Below are positions 17,271 through 25,522 of a stretch of DNA of 64,000 nt, piece by piece (within the stretch, counting starts at the first letter, position 1; each line of letters starts with the position of its first letter). This DNA is from Methanomassiliicoccus sp. (GTDB taxonomy: Archaea > Thermoplasmatota > Thermoplasmata > Methanomassiliicoccales > Methanomassiliicoccaceae): NCBI GenBank assembly GCA_012719175.1, contig JAAYAX010000007.1, forward strand, positions 59,261-123,260, written 5' to 3'. Under the pieces are notes generated by a model that was not told the origin of the DNA, did not search any database, and worked only from the letters and a program-made list of their open reading frames with translations. The translations under genes were made by a program, and so were the position numbers.

Positions 17271-19193
17271 CTACTGCACTCCCCTGAGGAAATGCCCAGC
17301 GGTGATGCCCCCTACCCGGCGCTTGATCTTCTCCTTCTGACGGAGGTCCCTCTTGGCGTAGGCCCTGGCCACGATGGAGCACAGGTCCGGAGGTCGGTTC
17401 CGGAGGTCGATTCCATAGGAGTCCATTCCCATGCGCTCCAGCTCATCGAGGTGGTCGAGCAGGAAGAGGTCCGCGGAGTTGAGTATATGAGCGTACCCCT
17501 GGTGGTCCCGGATGACCGGGAACCTGGCCCCTCGCTCGTCCACCAGGGTCCCCTCCGGCAACGTGGGGTCGCGGGTGATCATCAGCTCCAACCTTCCGAA
17601 GACCATCACCTCCAACCTCCCCCGATAGTGGCGGGCAAGGTCCCACATATCGTCCCTGGAGAGCTCCACGGACAGTGTATACTGGTATAGTTCCGGATGG
17701 TTCAAGGAGTTGAACATGTTCATGAAGTAGGAGCCGTAGACCATGCGTTCGGGGAAAACCATGGACTGACCGGGGGAGTTGACCATGAGGGGCGCGTCCG
17801 GCACCGCGGGAATGTTTGGAGTTATGCGCGGCAGGTTCACCACGCACTCCACCGAGGACGACCGGCACTCCGCCAAAGCCTCGTCCGTATGCGGCCCCAG
17901 GTCGAAGTACACCCTCTGGGCATAAGGCAGCACCTCCTTCAGGGCAGGGATGGACGAGACGTAGAAGGAGAGCTCTCCGGGGCGGGGCTTCCGTTGGACC
18001 TCCTGAGGGTGTAAGGACACCTCCCTCCGCAGCACATGCGATGCGGGGAATGGTACCTTATTTATCGTAGCCTCGATGGCCGCGAACTCTCGGTCCTTGG
18101 TCTTATATGCCGTGTAATCGCCCAGCTCCAGCCGGTAGGGGGAGGGGAGGATTTTGACGTCCCCTTCCACGATGGGGGAACGGACCTCGAAGCCTCCGAC
18201 CTTCTCGTCACCGCGGTAGAAGGTGATCCCGTCCCCCTCCTCCAGCTCGCCCCTCACCCTCACCCTGCGACCCTCTGATCTTGCCCTCCCCAGCAGCAGG
18301 CCCCGGGAGTCGGGATAGGAGCGCTGCATGACCTCGGTGGTGAGCATGTACCCTGGACTGAAGCCACGGTTGAACGCCACGGAGAGCATCTCCCGCTCCC
18401 TCGGCGTCATGAGCACCTCCTCTCCCTTCTCCGCCCTCTGCACCGCGGCCTTGTATATCTTCGTGGCCAGGTACACGTACACCGGGGACCGCAGGCGTCC
18501 CTCGATCTTCACGGCCTCCACCCCTATCTCCAGCAGGCGGGGCAGGGCTTCGATCGAGAACAGGTCGGCGGTCGACAGCAGGTAGCCGGACTGGAGGCCG
18601 AGGGTGTAGCGCTTGCGGCATGGTTGGGCACACATCCCCCGGTTACCCGAGCGGCCTCCCAGGATGGATGAGAACAGGCATTGGCCGGAGAACGCGTAGC
18701 ACAGTGCGCCGTGCACGAACACCTCCAGGCCAATGGTGGTGGAGGTGGCGATGCGGGCGATCTCCGGGAGCGTCAGCTCACGGGACAGTATCGCCCTGGT
18801 GATCCCTTGCTTCTGGGCCCACAGGGCGTCCTCCGGTGAGTGTATCCCCATCTGGGTGGAGGCATGGACGTCCAGGCCGTAGCGCTCCCTGGCTAGCTGT
18901 GCCAATCCTCGGTCCTGCACTATGACCGCATCCGCGCCGATGCGGTCCAAAAGGTCCAGGTAGCTGCTGGCGAGGCTGAGCTCACGCTCCTTGATAAGGG
19001 TGTTCACGGTCACGTACACCCTCACTCCTCTCCCGTGCGCCGTGTCCACCGCCGACTTCAGCTCATCATCGGAGAAGTTTTGGGCGAACCGCCTGGCCCC
19101 GAACAGCTTACCACCTAGATAAATGGCATCGGCGCCCCCGGCCAGGGCGGCCTTGAATGTCTCCTTGGACCCGGCTGGAGCGAGGACTTCCAT
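17271..19193 (-). CDS. Peptidase U32-family protein (probable RNA-hydroxylation enzyme type)
   Basis: The 640-residue protein opens with the U32 pattern M-E-V-L-A-P-A-G and a TIM-barrel start. Near residues 160-200 it carries the family signature E-V-F-V-H-G-A-L-C-Y-A-F-S-G-Q-C followed by G-N-R-G-M-C-A-Q-P-C-R, whose cysteines are conserved. Bacterial relatives (RlhA, TrhP) hydroxylate rRNA or tRNA, and others were named collagenases. The archaeal role is not established. It is longer than the short U32 form, with a C-terminal extension. It lies between the pilin-like genes and the secretion ATPase but is probably unrelated to them. Confidence 0.8.
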   Translation of the reverse strand: MEVLAPAGSKETFKAALAGGADAIYLGGKLFGARRFAQNFSDDELKSAVDTAHGRGVRVYVTVNTLIKERELSLASSYLDLLDRIGADAVIVQDRGLAQLARERYGLDVHASTQMGIHSPEDALWAQKQGITRAILSRELTLPEIARIATSTTIGLEVFVHGALCYAFSGQCLFSSILGGRSGNRGMCAQPCRKRYTLGLQSGYLLSTADLFSIEALPRLLEIGVEAVKIEGRLRSPVYVYLATKIYKAAVQRAEKGEEVLMTPREREMLSVAFNRGFSPGYMLTTEVMQRSYPDSRGLLLGRARSEGRRVRVRGELEEGDGITFYRGDEKVGGFEVRSPIVEGDVKILPSPYRLELGDYTAYKTKDREFAAIEATINKVPFPASHVLRREVSLHPQEVQRKPRPGELSFYVSSIPALKEVLPYAQRVYFDLGPHTDEALAECRSSSVECVVNLPRITPNIPAVPDAPLMVNSPGQSMVFPERMVYGSYFMNMFNSLNHPELYQYTLSVELSRDDMWDLARHYRGRLEVMVFGRLELMITRDPTLPEGTLVDERGARFPVIRDHQGYAHILNSADLFLLDHLDELERMGMDSYGIDLRNRPPDLCSIVARAYAKRDLRQKEKIKRRVGGITAGHFLRGVQ

Positions 19194-19332
19194 GCTCGCT
19201 CAATGGAAGGGGGCGGATTTAATTCCTTTCGCCGTCCCCGTTCGACGATGCCAGGAGGTGTGAGCGATATGATGTAGCTTGATTGTAGGGTTAACATGGA
19301 TATCCTCACGAGGCCTGCTAACGGCCGGGACC

Positions 19333-19899
19333 ATGAGAAATAACATTCTTACCATGCTCAAGGGAAGGGCGCGGCCGGCGAGGCCTCAGCCCGGCCGGAC
19401 CGGCTGCTCGGGGAAGAGGGAGGGAGGCACTCTGGTGGTCGACTGCCAAGGCTGCCGCCAGGCCCAGAGCCTGGTCGACCAGCACTGCCTCAAGGGAGTG
19501 CTGCGGCTCATAGCGGCCGACCCGCCCAACATCCGGGAGATCGTCCTGGTGCGCGACTGGCACATCTGTTACGGAAGGGAGGTCGTGGACATCCTGTCGA
19601 AGGTGGCCGATGTGGTGCGGTTCTGCAACGGGTTGCAGTTCGATCGACCCTTCGATGACTGCGCTGCCTGCTCTTCCAACCCCCGCCTGGTGGTGAGCAG
19701 AGTGGTGGATTTCCTTCCCCGCGCCGCCCCGGAGCTGGACACCCGGAACCCTCGCCCCTCGGGCGGCCACGGCCGGGCGTGCGAGCAATGCGTGCACAAC
19801 CTCCGGACCAACCTCGACCATGCCCGGCTCATGCTGGATGGGGCCGAGGCGTCCATGCGCAAGACCTCTGTCCGAGTGGTGAGCCCTTATGACCACTAG
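19333..19899 (+). CDS. Cysteine-rich protein coupled to the secretion ATPase
   Basis: This protein of about 188 residues contains D-C-Q-G-C, then C-L-K-G-V-L, D-D-C-A-A-C and A-C-E-Q-C. These spaced cysteine pairs could bind zinc or an Fe-S cluster. Its last eleven bases overlap the start of the secretion ATPase gene, so the two are translationally coupled and the protein likely works with that ATPase, perhaps as a detached N-terminal regulatory domain. ATG 19333 is the first good start; the upstream frame is AT-rich. I do not recognise a named family. Confidence 0.6.
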   Translation: MRNNILTMLKGRARPARPQPGRTGCSGKREGGTLVVDCQGCRQAQSLVDQHCLKGVLRLIAADPPNIREIVLVRDWHICYGREVVDILSKVADVVRFCNGLQFDRPFDDCAACSSNPRLVVSRVVDFLPRAAPELDTRNPRPSGGHGRACEQCVHNLRTNLDHARLMLDGAEASMRKTSVRVVSPYDH

Positions 19900-21616
19900 G
19901 ATTGTCCTGCGATCGCACGGCATCGGCCGGGACTTGGAAGCAGGCGGTCTGAGCCAGGCGCTGTCTGCAATGCTGCGCGAGAAGGCCATGAGAAGACCGG
20001 GATTCTCTGGATGCTGGACCACCCCTGACCTGCCCCTCAACCACCGGGTCCTGGAGAGCTATATGGTCCTGGGCACCACGGTGAAGGTGGTGTCCCAGGA
20101 GCAGGGTGGAGAGCTCCTATACCACGTGCGGCCCTGGGAATACGATCTTCCAGACCCCTGGATCACCGCTCTCGCACGCGTCGTCCAGAAGATCTCCTAC
20201 CTTCCCCCTCCCACTCTGATCTCATCCGCCGCCGAGCTCCGGGACCACGTCCACAGCTCGTCCTCCAGGCTCTTGCGTAGCATGGTCTCCGGGGGACAGC
20301 TTGAGCTAGGACGGGGGATAGAGGAGAGGGAGGATAACATATCCCGCCTGTCGGAGATCGTGGTCCGCTACACCGTGGGCCTGGGCCTTTTCGAGGTCCT
20401 GCTCTCCGATGACCGCATTGAGGACGTGTTCGTGGATGCCCCGTCCTCGGAGAACCCCTTACACATAACCATCAACGGCGTCAACGGTACCAATGCCGTC
20501 CGACGGTGCCTCACCAACATCACTGCCTCCTCCAGGGAGGTGGAGAAGATCGCCTCGAGGCTCAAGCAGACGAGCGGCCATCCCTTCTCCGAGGCCTTCC
20601 CTGTACTGGAGACCGACGTCGAGGGCTTCGAGTCCAGGGCTACGGTCATCGGGCCTCCGCTGTCGCCCGGAGGGACGGCCCTGGCCTTGCGAAGGCACTC
20701 GCGGAGACCGTGGACCCTGATGAAGCTGGCATACAACGGTTCCATCGACGTGTCCATGGCCGGATTGCTGTCCTTCCTTATCGACGGACGCAGCGCTATG
20801 CTCGTATGCGGGGCCCGGGGCGCAGGGAAGTCCTCTCTGCTGTCAGCGATGATGTTCGAGTTCCCCCTGTCGCAACGCATCCTCACCATCGAGGACACCC
20901 TCGAGCTCCCCACCCCGCAGATGCAGGCACTGGGGTACAAGGTCCAATCGCTGTTCGTGGAGAGCAGTCTGGAGCACACCAACGAGGAGATGGCGGATCA
21001 GGCGCTGAGGGTCTCCCTCCGCCTGGGGGAGTCGGCCATAGTCCTGGGCGAGGTCCGGGGGAAGGAAGCCCAGACCCTTTACCAGAGCATGCGCACGGGA
21101 AAGGCCGGCTCATCGGTCCTAGGAACGATCCACGGGGAATCCGCAAGCTCGGTGTACGAGCGGGTCGTTCATGATATGGGCATACCCAAGGAGGCCTTCA
21201 TGGCCACGGACCTGGTCCTAACCATGGGCCTGTCGCGGCCGGGAGGATCGTCACGTTCCGTCCGTCGCCTGGTAGAGATCTCCGAGTGCCATCGCAACAA
21301 CGATGCCGCGGAGTTCCATAACCTGTTGGAAGAAGAAGGCGCGTTCACAGGTTCTGCACTGAACGCATCCTCGGTCGTACGCCGCATCGCCTCCTCCTGG
21401 GACATGTCCATGGATGAAGCTCTTTCCAATATCCAGGCTCGGACGGACATGCGCCAAGTGCTCCTCGACTCCGCTGCCTCCGGTGGCCTGCAGTACCTGG
21501 AACCAGAATGGGTGCTCCGGTGCAACCGCTTCTTCTGGGACCGCATCGACTCGGGGGATAGGGACTATGGGCGGATGGTGGACGAATTCCGTTCCCTAGT
21601 GAACAGGAGGTCTTAA
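19889..21616 (+). CDS. Type II/IV secretion (Tad/VirB11-like) ATPase
   Basis: The 575-residue protein is a GspE/TadA-superfamily ATPase, distinct from the ArlI at 44.8 kb. It has Walker A (G-A-R-G-A-G-K-S-S), an E-D-T-L-E-L-P aspartate box, a Walker B-like V-L-G-E-V-R-G and a G-T-I-H-G-E histidine box. It would hydrolyse ATP to drive pilus assembly or export at the inner membrane face. An N-terminal domain of about 200 residues precedes the core. It overlaps the cysteine-rich gene upstream and is followed one base later by the membrane partner. Confidence 0.85.
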   Translation: MTTRIVLRSHGIGRDLEAGGLSQALSAMLREKAMRRPGFSGCWTTPDLPLNHRVLESYMVLGTTVKVVSQEQGGELLYHVRPWEYDLPDPWITALARVVQKISYLPPPTLISSAAELRDHVHSSSSRLLRSMVSGGQLELGRGIEEREDNISRLSEIVVRYTVGLGLFEVLLSDDRIEDVFVDAPSSENPLHITINGVNGTNAVRRCLTNITASSREVEKIASRLKQTSGHPFSEAFPVLETDVEGFESRATVIGPPLSPGGTALALRRHSRRPWTLMKLAYNGSIDVSMAGLLSFLIDGRSAMLVCGARGAGKSSLLSAMMFEFPLSQRILTIEDTLELPTPQMQALGYKVQSLFVESSLEHTNEEMADQALRVSLRLGESAIVLGEVRGKEAQTLYQSMRTGKAGSSVLGTIHGESASSVYERVVHDMGIPKEAFMATDLVLTMGLSRPGGSSRSVRRLVEISECHRNNDAAEFHNLLEEEGAFTGSALNASSVVRRIASSWDMSMDEALSNIQARTDMRQVLLDSAASGGLQYLEPEWVLRCNRFFWDRIDSGDRDYGRMVDEFRSLVNRRS

Positions 21617-21617
21617 C

Positions 21618-23384
21618 ATGCCCCTTTCGGAAGCGTTGTTCTCAGGCCTTCCGTCCCTTCTACCAAATGTCACCGTGCCTTCGTCCTTCTCCACCGTTAT
21701 GAGGACAAAGAGGAGCGCGGCCGGTGCCCGGTGGATGCTCCGCAACGAGGTGGAGGAGGGCACGCTGGCCAAGGGTGGATGGAACCTGTTCATCATCTCT
21801 GCGGCGCTCGCCTTGGCGACCTTTATGGTGATGATCCTGGCGCTGGGGGCGGGGACCGCCGCCTATGGCCTCGTCCCTTGCCTGCTGGTCCCCATAACAA
21901 TCTCCTCACTTTACCTCAATGCTCCGGAGAGCTACGCTCAGGCCGAGGAGCGGAGGATGCTCCGGGAGTCACCGTCCATCATAGGGTGCATGACCATGAG
22001 CATGCAGGTGCACCCCTCTCTGGAGCAGGCGGTGACATTCGCCGCGGAACGGGGCGAGGGCGTGCTCGCGCAGAGACTGAAGGAGGCGCTGTGGGCCAAC
22101 GTGACCCGGGCCAAGAGCTCGCTGAACGAGGCCCTCGACGATCTTACGGCCACGCTCTCTCATGCGAACGATTCCCTGAGGCAGTCGCTTCATCTGGTTA
22201 TCTCCGCCACCTGCGAGCGCACCAAGGAAGGCATGGACCGCCTGCTGGACAAGGCCAATGCGGTAGCCTTGGCGGGAGTCCGGGATGCTGTCGACACCTA
22301 CATCTCCTCCCTGACCATGCCCACCATGGTGCTGTTCTCCCTCGGCACCTTGCTCCCCATCATGATGTTCTCCTTGCTGCCCCTATTGTCGCTGGGGACC
22401 TCGATGGGCGCTGAGGCCACGACCACGGCGATCCCCTTCCACTACCTGGCGTTCATACTCCTGGTGGTGATCCCGGCGTCAGCTCTGATCTACGCCTGGA
22501 ACATCCTATCCCGAAACCCCCTGGGGATGGTGCTCGGGAAGGAGGATGTGCGCAGCCTCTTCCCGCCGCAGCTTCTCCTGGCATGGGGGGCTGCCATTGT
22601 CGCTGCCACATTGCTGGACTTGGGACCTCTGACTATAGCCGGAGCGATCGTGCTGACTCCCTGTCCCTTCCTATATTGGAGGCTACGTTCCTACGCCCAC
22701 GGTTCCAAGGGCAAGGGCCTCATGGAGAAGGAAGCCACGGCGGCCCTGTTCCAGACCGGGAACCGCATGGTCTCCGGGAGCACCGCCGAGCGCGCCCTGG
22801 AGGGCGTGGCCCTGAACATGAAGGAGGGGGTGTTCGTCGACATGGTCACCTCACTTCTCTACCGCCATCGCCTCACGGGAAGAAGGCTGGAGGACCTTCT
22901 GGTAGAAGATGGGACCTTGAGGGCGGCCTCGCCGGTGGCGGAGAACGCCTACGCCACGATGCTTCAATGTGCCCGCCGGGACCCCATGTATGCCGGCCAG
23001 ATCGCCCTGCACCTGGCTCAGATGTTGTCGGACCTTCGCGGATGCCAGTTGAGGGTGGAGGAGAGGCTGAGGGGGGTGGTGGACATGATGAGGTCCACGG
23101 GAACGTTCTTCGCGCCCATGGTTTTAGGGGTAACGGGAGCCTTGTTCTCCCTCATCCGGGAAAGAGCTGGCTCCTTGGGCGGTGTGACCTCGGACCTAGA
23201 GCTGGTGACTGGAATATACATAGGGGAGCTGTCCTTACTGGTTTCGTTCTTCACCGTGCTCATAATGGGTGAGAGGAGCTGGAAGGGTGTGGTGTACTGC
23301 TACGCGACACGAACCCCAGTGGCCTTCCTGACCTACGTCGTGGTCTCCGTCATCTGCCGAACGGGGCTGATCGGTCTGATGTGA
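21618..23384 (+). CDS. TadC/T2SF-type polytopic membrane protein
   Basis: The 588-residue protein has two copies of the T2SF-type arrangement: a cytoplasmic helical domain followed by membrane helices. Hydrophobic segments occur near residues 55-95, 225-300 and 315-350, and again at the C-terminus. This is the platform protein on which the secretion ATPase acts. It starts one base after the ATPase stop, so the two form an assembly pair. Its 3' end overlaps the oppositely oriented FmdE-domain gene by 35 bases. Confidence 0.8.
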   Translation: MPLSEALFSGLPSLLPNVTVPSSFSTVMRTKRSAAGARWMLRNEVEEGTLAKGGWNLFIISAALALATFMVMILALGAGTAAYGLVPCLLVPITISSLYLNAPESYAQAEERRMLRESPSIIGCMTMSMQVHPSLEQAVTFAAERGEGVLAQRLKEALWANVTRAKSSLNEALDDLTATLSHANDSLRQSLHLVISATCERTKEGMDRLLDKANAVALAGVRDAVDTYISSLTMPTMVLFSLGTLLPIMMFSLLPLLSLGTSMGAEATTTAIPFHYLAFILLVVIPASALIYAWNILSRNPLGMVLGKEDVRSLFPPQLLLAWGAAIVAATLLDLGPLTIAGAIVLTPCPFLYWRLRSYAHGSKGKGLMEKEATAALFQTGNRMVSGSTAERALEGVALNMKEGVFVDMVTSLLYRHRLTGRRLEDLLVEDGTLRAASPVAENAYATMLQCARRDPMYAGQIALHLAQMLSDLRGCQLRVEERLRGVVDMMRSTGTFFAPMVLGVTGALFSLIRERAGSLGGVTSDLELVTGIYIGELSLLVSFFTVLIMGERSWKGVVYCYATRTPVAFLTYVVVSVICRTGLIGLM

Positions 23385-23772
23385 CGACGAACAGGTCATC
23401 GTCGGAGAGGGAGTAGAAACGCATGGCCATCTCCTCCTCGTTATGATGGTCGCAACGCGCGGATATGTCCTCTATGAGCTCAGGTCGGACCCGGATATCG
23501 AGATGCCCCGTCCCGTCGGAGAACTCCGACCATGCCTGCCTTTCCTCCAGGAGGGTGATGTTGTTCTTTCCGAGGGTGCAGCATGAGGACATCTGGATGC
23601 CATCGGCAAGGCAGGACAGGGGCCTCTCCGTGCCGCTGTGGACCCGAGCATAGATACGCTGGGTGAAGCGGCGGCGGGCCAGCTGACCCATGCGGTATCC
23701 CAGGACCGCGAACGGGCCCAGGTGACCATGGAACTTTTTGAGGGCGATCATCTCGTCAGGAAGCGTGATCAT
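23350..23772 (-). CDS. FmdE-domain protein (stand-alone N-terminal domain)
   Basis: The 140-residue protein starts M-I-T-L-P-D-E-M and reaches F-H-G-H-L-G-P-F-A-V-L-G-Y-R-M-G within 30 residues, the hallmark of the FmdE/FwdE N-terminal domain. A cysteine motif (M-S-S-C-C-T-L-G-K-N-N-I-T-L) follows. FmdE is linked to formylmethanofuran dehydrogenase, but stand-alone FmdE-domain proteins are common and their role is unclear. The usual C-terminal zinc finger is absent. ATG 23772 is chosen because the domain begins there; the longer open frame upstream is antisense to DUF2085. It overlaps the TadC-like gene tail to tail. Confidence 0.75.
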   Translation of the reverse strand: MITLPDEMIALKKFHGHLGPFAVLGYRMGQLARRRFTQRIYARVHSGTERPLSCLADGIQMSSCCTLGKNNITLLEERQAWSEFSDGTGHLDIRVRPELIEDISARCDHHNEEEMAMRFYSLSDDDLFVVTSDRSAPFGR

Positions 23773-23859
23773 GTGCCCCGGAATGCACCGTCCCCGTTTA
23801 AGTCCCTTTTCCCAGGCAGGGAGGGAAACGATTATTTCCCTGGGTGAGATGGAGGTTCG

Positions 23860-24378
23860 ATGCACGGGGACCCGTCCCACGGGGCCAAGAAGGCCATGCT
23901 CATCTTCTTCACCGCCTGGGCCGTGGTGGTCCTCATCTCGCCCTGGACCTTGCCGGCGGGCAGCGTGCCGGACCTCAGCGGACGCTCCGGTTCCCTCGAC
24001 AACATGGACAGCATCGAAGAGATGAACCCACTGGCCGCGGCTGTGTACATCATCGGCGATGTCTACTGCCATCAAAGGCTGGACCGCTCGTTCACGATGA
24101 ACGGGAACGAGATGCCCTTCTGCGCCCGGGACGTGGGCATCTTCCTGGGTCTGGCCCTGGGGATGCTGATCATCATGATGATCCGTCCGAGATTCCGTTT
24201 CTGGCTGTTCCTTGTTCTGGTCGTACCCATCATACTGGACGGGAGTATGCAACTTCTGGGTTTGTACGAGTCCAACAACGCAATGCGCCTGATAACAGGG
24301 GCCTTGGGCGGCGGAGGGAGCTCATATCTATTGGGCCATGTGGCCGATGTAAAACTTGGTTCTAGTAAAAGTTCCTGA
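23860..24378 (+). CDS. DUF2085 membrane protein
   Basis: The 172-residue protein carries the DUF2085 signature: C-H-Q-R-L-D-R-S-F followed by M-P-F-C-A-R-D-V-G-I-F-L-G. There are about four membrane helices, two of them between residues 12 and 130. The conserved cysteines and histidine suggest metal or quinone contact, but the family has no known function. It is divergent from the FmdE-domain gene, with an 87-base gap that must hold both promoters. Confidence 0.8.
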   Translation: MHGDPSHGAKKAMLIFFTAWAVVVLISPWTLPAGSVPDLSGRSGSLDNMDSIEEMNPLAAAVYIIGDVYCHQRLDRSFTMNGNEMPFCARDVGIFLGLALGMLIIMMIRPRFRFWLFLVLVVPIILDGSMQLLGLYESNNAMRLITGALGGGGSSYLLGHVADVKLGSSKSS

Positions 24379-24531
24379 GAAGGTAAGAGTATTGTGAGAC
24401 AGGCAGGCACGGGAAGTCCTGACGCGAAGCCATCCTAATTTCCAGTTTGGAGCACACGGTATGTGTAGTGCGTGTCACAGGAGTGGTCTTATACGCTACC
24501 TGTCCCGTCATTCTTCAGCTTACTAGACCGA

Positions 24532-24680
24532 TTTAAAATTAACGCCTAGAATCACACCTTTTGTAACGCAGTCTGGCGATGACCTGCGTTAATCGTTCCA
24601 GAGGGGCCAAGGCTACCGTCTATCGCCGGGGACCATTAGCGAGCTGGCTGTCCTGGACCATTCCCTTCTGCGTTTTTCGT
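24532..24680 (+). ncRNA. Possible structured RNA upstream of psmB
   Basis: A TATA-like TTTAAAAT lies at 24532-24539 and a T-run (GCGTTTTTC) at about 24670-24676. Between them, TAACGCAG (24564-24571) pairs perfectly with CTGCGTTA (24584-24591). The strand GCGTTAAT (24586-24593) can instead pair perfectly with ATTAACGC (24538-24545). No open frame covers the region. This could be a small RNA or an old leader. No known RNA family is recognised, and SRP RNA and RNase P signatures are not seen. Confidence 0.25.
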
Positions 24681-24730
24681 CAACGGTTCGGTTCCTGCTC
24701 GTTATCGATATTATCAGGCCAGATAAGCAA

Positions 24731-24808
24731 AGTATAAATATGGCCCCCATCATTTGTTGACCAACAAGTTAGAATCCATCTTTTAACCAATTTTATGGAT
24801 TGATAGTC
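24731..24808 (+). promoter_or_regulatory. psmB promoter, operator-like dyad and leader hairpin
   Basis: A TATA box (TATAAATA, about 24732-24739) places the transcript start near 24758. A perfect dyad, TTGTTG-AC-CAACAA (24754-24767), straddles that point and could bind a regulator. In the leader, AATCCAT (24773-24779) pairs with ATGGATT (24795-24801), ending seven bases before ATG 24809. No Shine-Dalgarno site is visible. Confidence 0.5.
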
Positions 24809-25471
24809 ATGGCTAATGACGAGTTGAAGACAGGCACAACCACCATCGGTATAGTGTTCAAGGATGGTGTCGTACTAGCTACTGAGCACCGGGCCACCAT
24901 GGGCAATGTGATCGCCCACAAGGATGTCCGTAAGCTGTTCAAGATCGATGACAACCTGGGGTTGACCGTGGCCGGTCTGGTCGGTGATGCTCAGCTGCTT
25001 GCCAGGTACATAAAGGCGGAGGTGGAGCTATACAAGCTCAAGAGGGGCGCACCCATGTCCGTGAACTCCGCAGCCACCCTCCTATCCAACATCATGAGGG
25101 GTGGAGGAGGCTCATACGGGTTCTACTATGTGGGTCTGATCATCGGTGGTATCGACACCAACGGTGGGCATGTCTACTCCTTGGATGCTGCGGGTGGCTC
25201 CATCCGCGATGAGTATGTGTCCGTAGGCTCCGGGTCCCCCTACGCCTACGGTGTCCTGGAGGACCACTACAAGAGGGGCATGTCCGAGGACGATGCCATC
25301 TCTCTGGCCATCAGGGCGCTGAACGCCGCCATGCGGCGGGATTCCGCAAGCGGCGATGGGTACGCGGTGTCCGTTATCAACAAGGACGGTTTCCGCGAGC
25401 TCTCGCCGGAGGAAACCCTGGAGAGGGCCACCAAGATGAAGCTGATGGTCGGCTTCGTCAAACACCCTTAA
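24809..25471 (+). CDS. psmB: Archaeal 20S proteasome beta subunit
   Basis: This is the catalytic subunit of the archaeal proteasome. The short propeptide M-A-N-D-E-L-K-T-G is expected to be cut before T-T-T-I-G-I-V, exposing the N-terminal threonine nucleophile. The G-V-V-L-A-T-E-H-R segment and the conserved lysine (H-K-D-V-R-K-L) of the active site follow, with the late S-x-G-S-G-S and S-G-D-G motifs. The length is typical. ATG 24809 is chosen over the TTG three codons upstream. It has its own promoter with a leader hairpin and precedes fttA by about 50 bases. Confidence 0.95.
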   Translation: MANDELKTGTTTIGIVFKDGVVLATEHRATMGNVIAHKDVRKLFKIDDNLGLTVAGLVGDAQLLARYIKAEVELYKLKRGAPMSVNSAATLLSNIMRGGGGSYGFYYVGLIIGGIDTNGGHVYSLDAAGGSIRDEYVSVGSGSPYAYGVLEDHYKRGMSEDDAISLAIRALNAAMRRDSASGDGYAVSVINKDGFRELSPEETLERATKMKLMVGFVKHP

Positions 25472-25493
25472 ACACCTTTTAACTTCTTTTGTT

Positions 25494-25508
25494 AAAATAT
25501 ATAAAATA
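25494..25508 (+). promoter_or_regulatory. TATA region of the fttA gene
   Basis: AAAATATATAAAATA is centred about 22 bases before ATG 25523, so the transcript probably begins at or beside the start codon and has almost no leader. T-rich DNA just upstream (25477-25492) may end the psmB transcript. Confidence 0.45.
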
Positions 25509-25522
25509 AGCTGGAAAAATTC

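Noticed and set aside
24404..24480. Resemblance of GGGAAGTCC to an RNase P RNA element
   Set aside because: The conserved GAGGAAAGTCC core and partner regions are absent.
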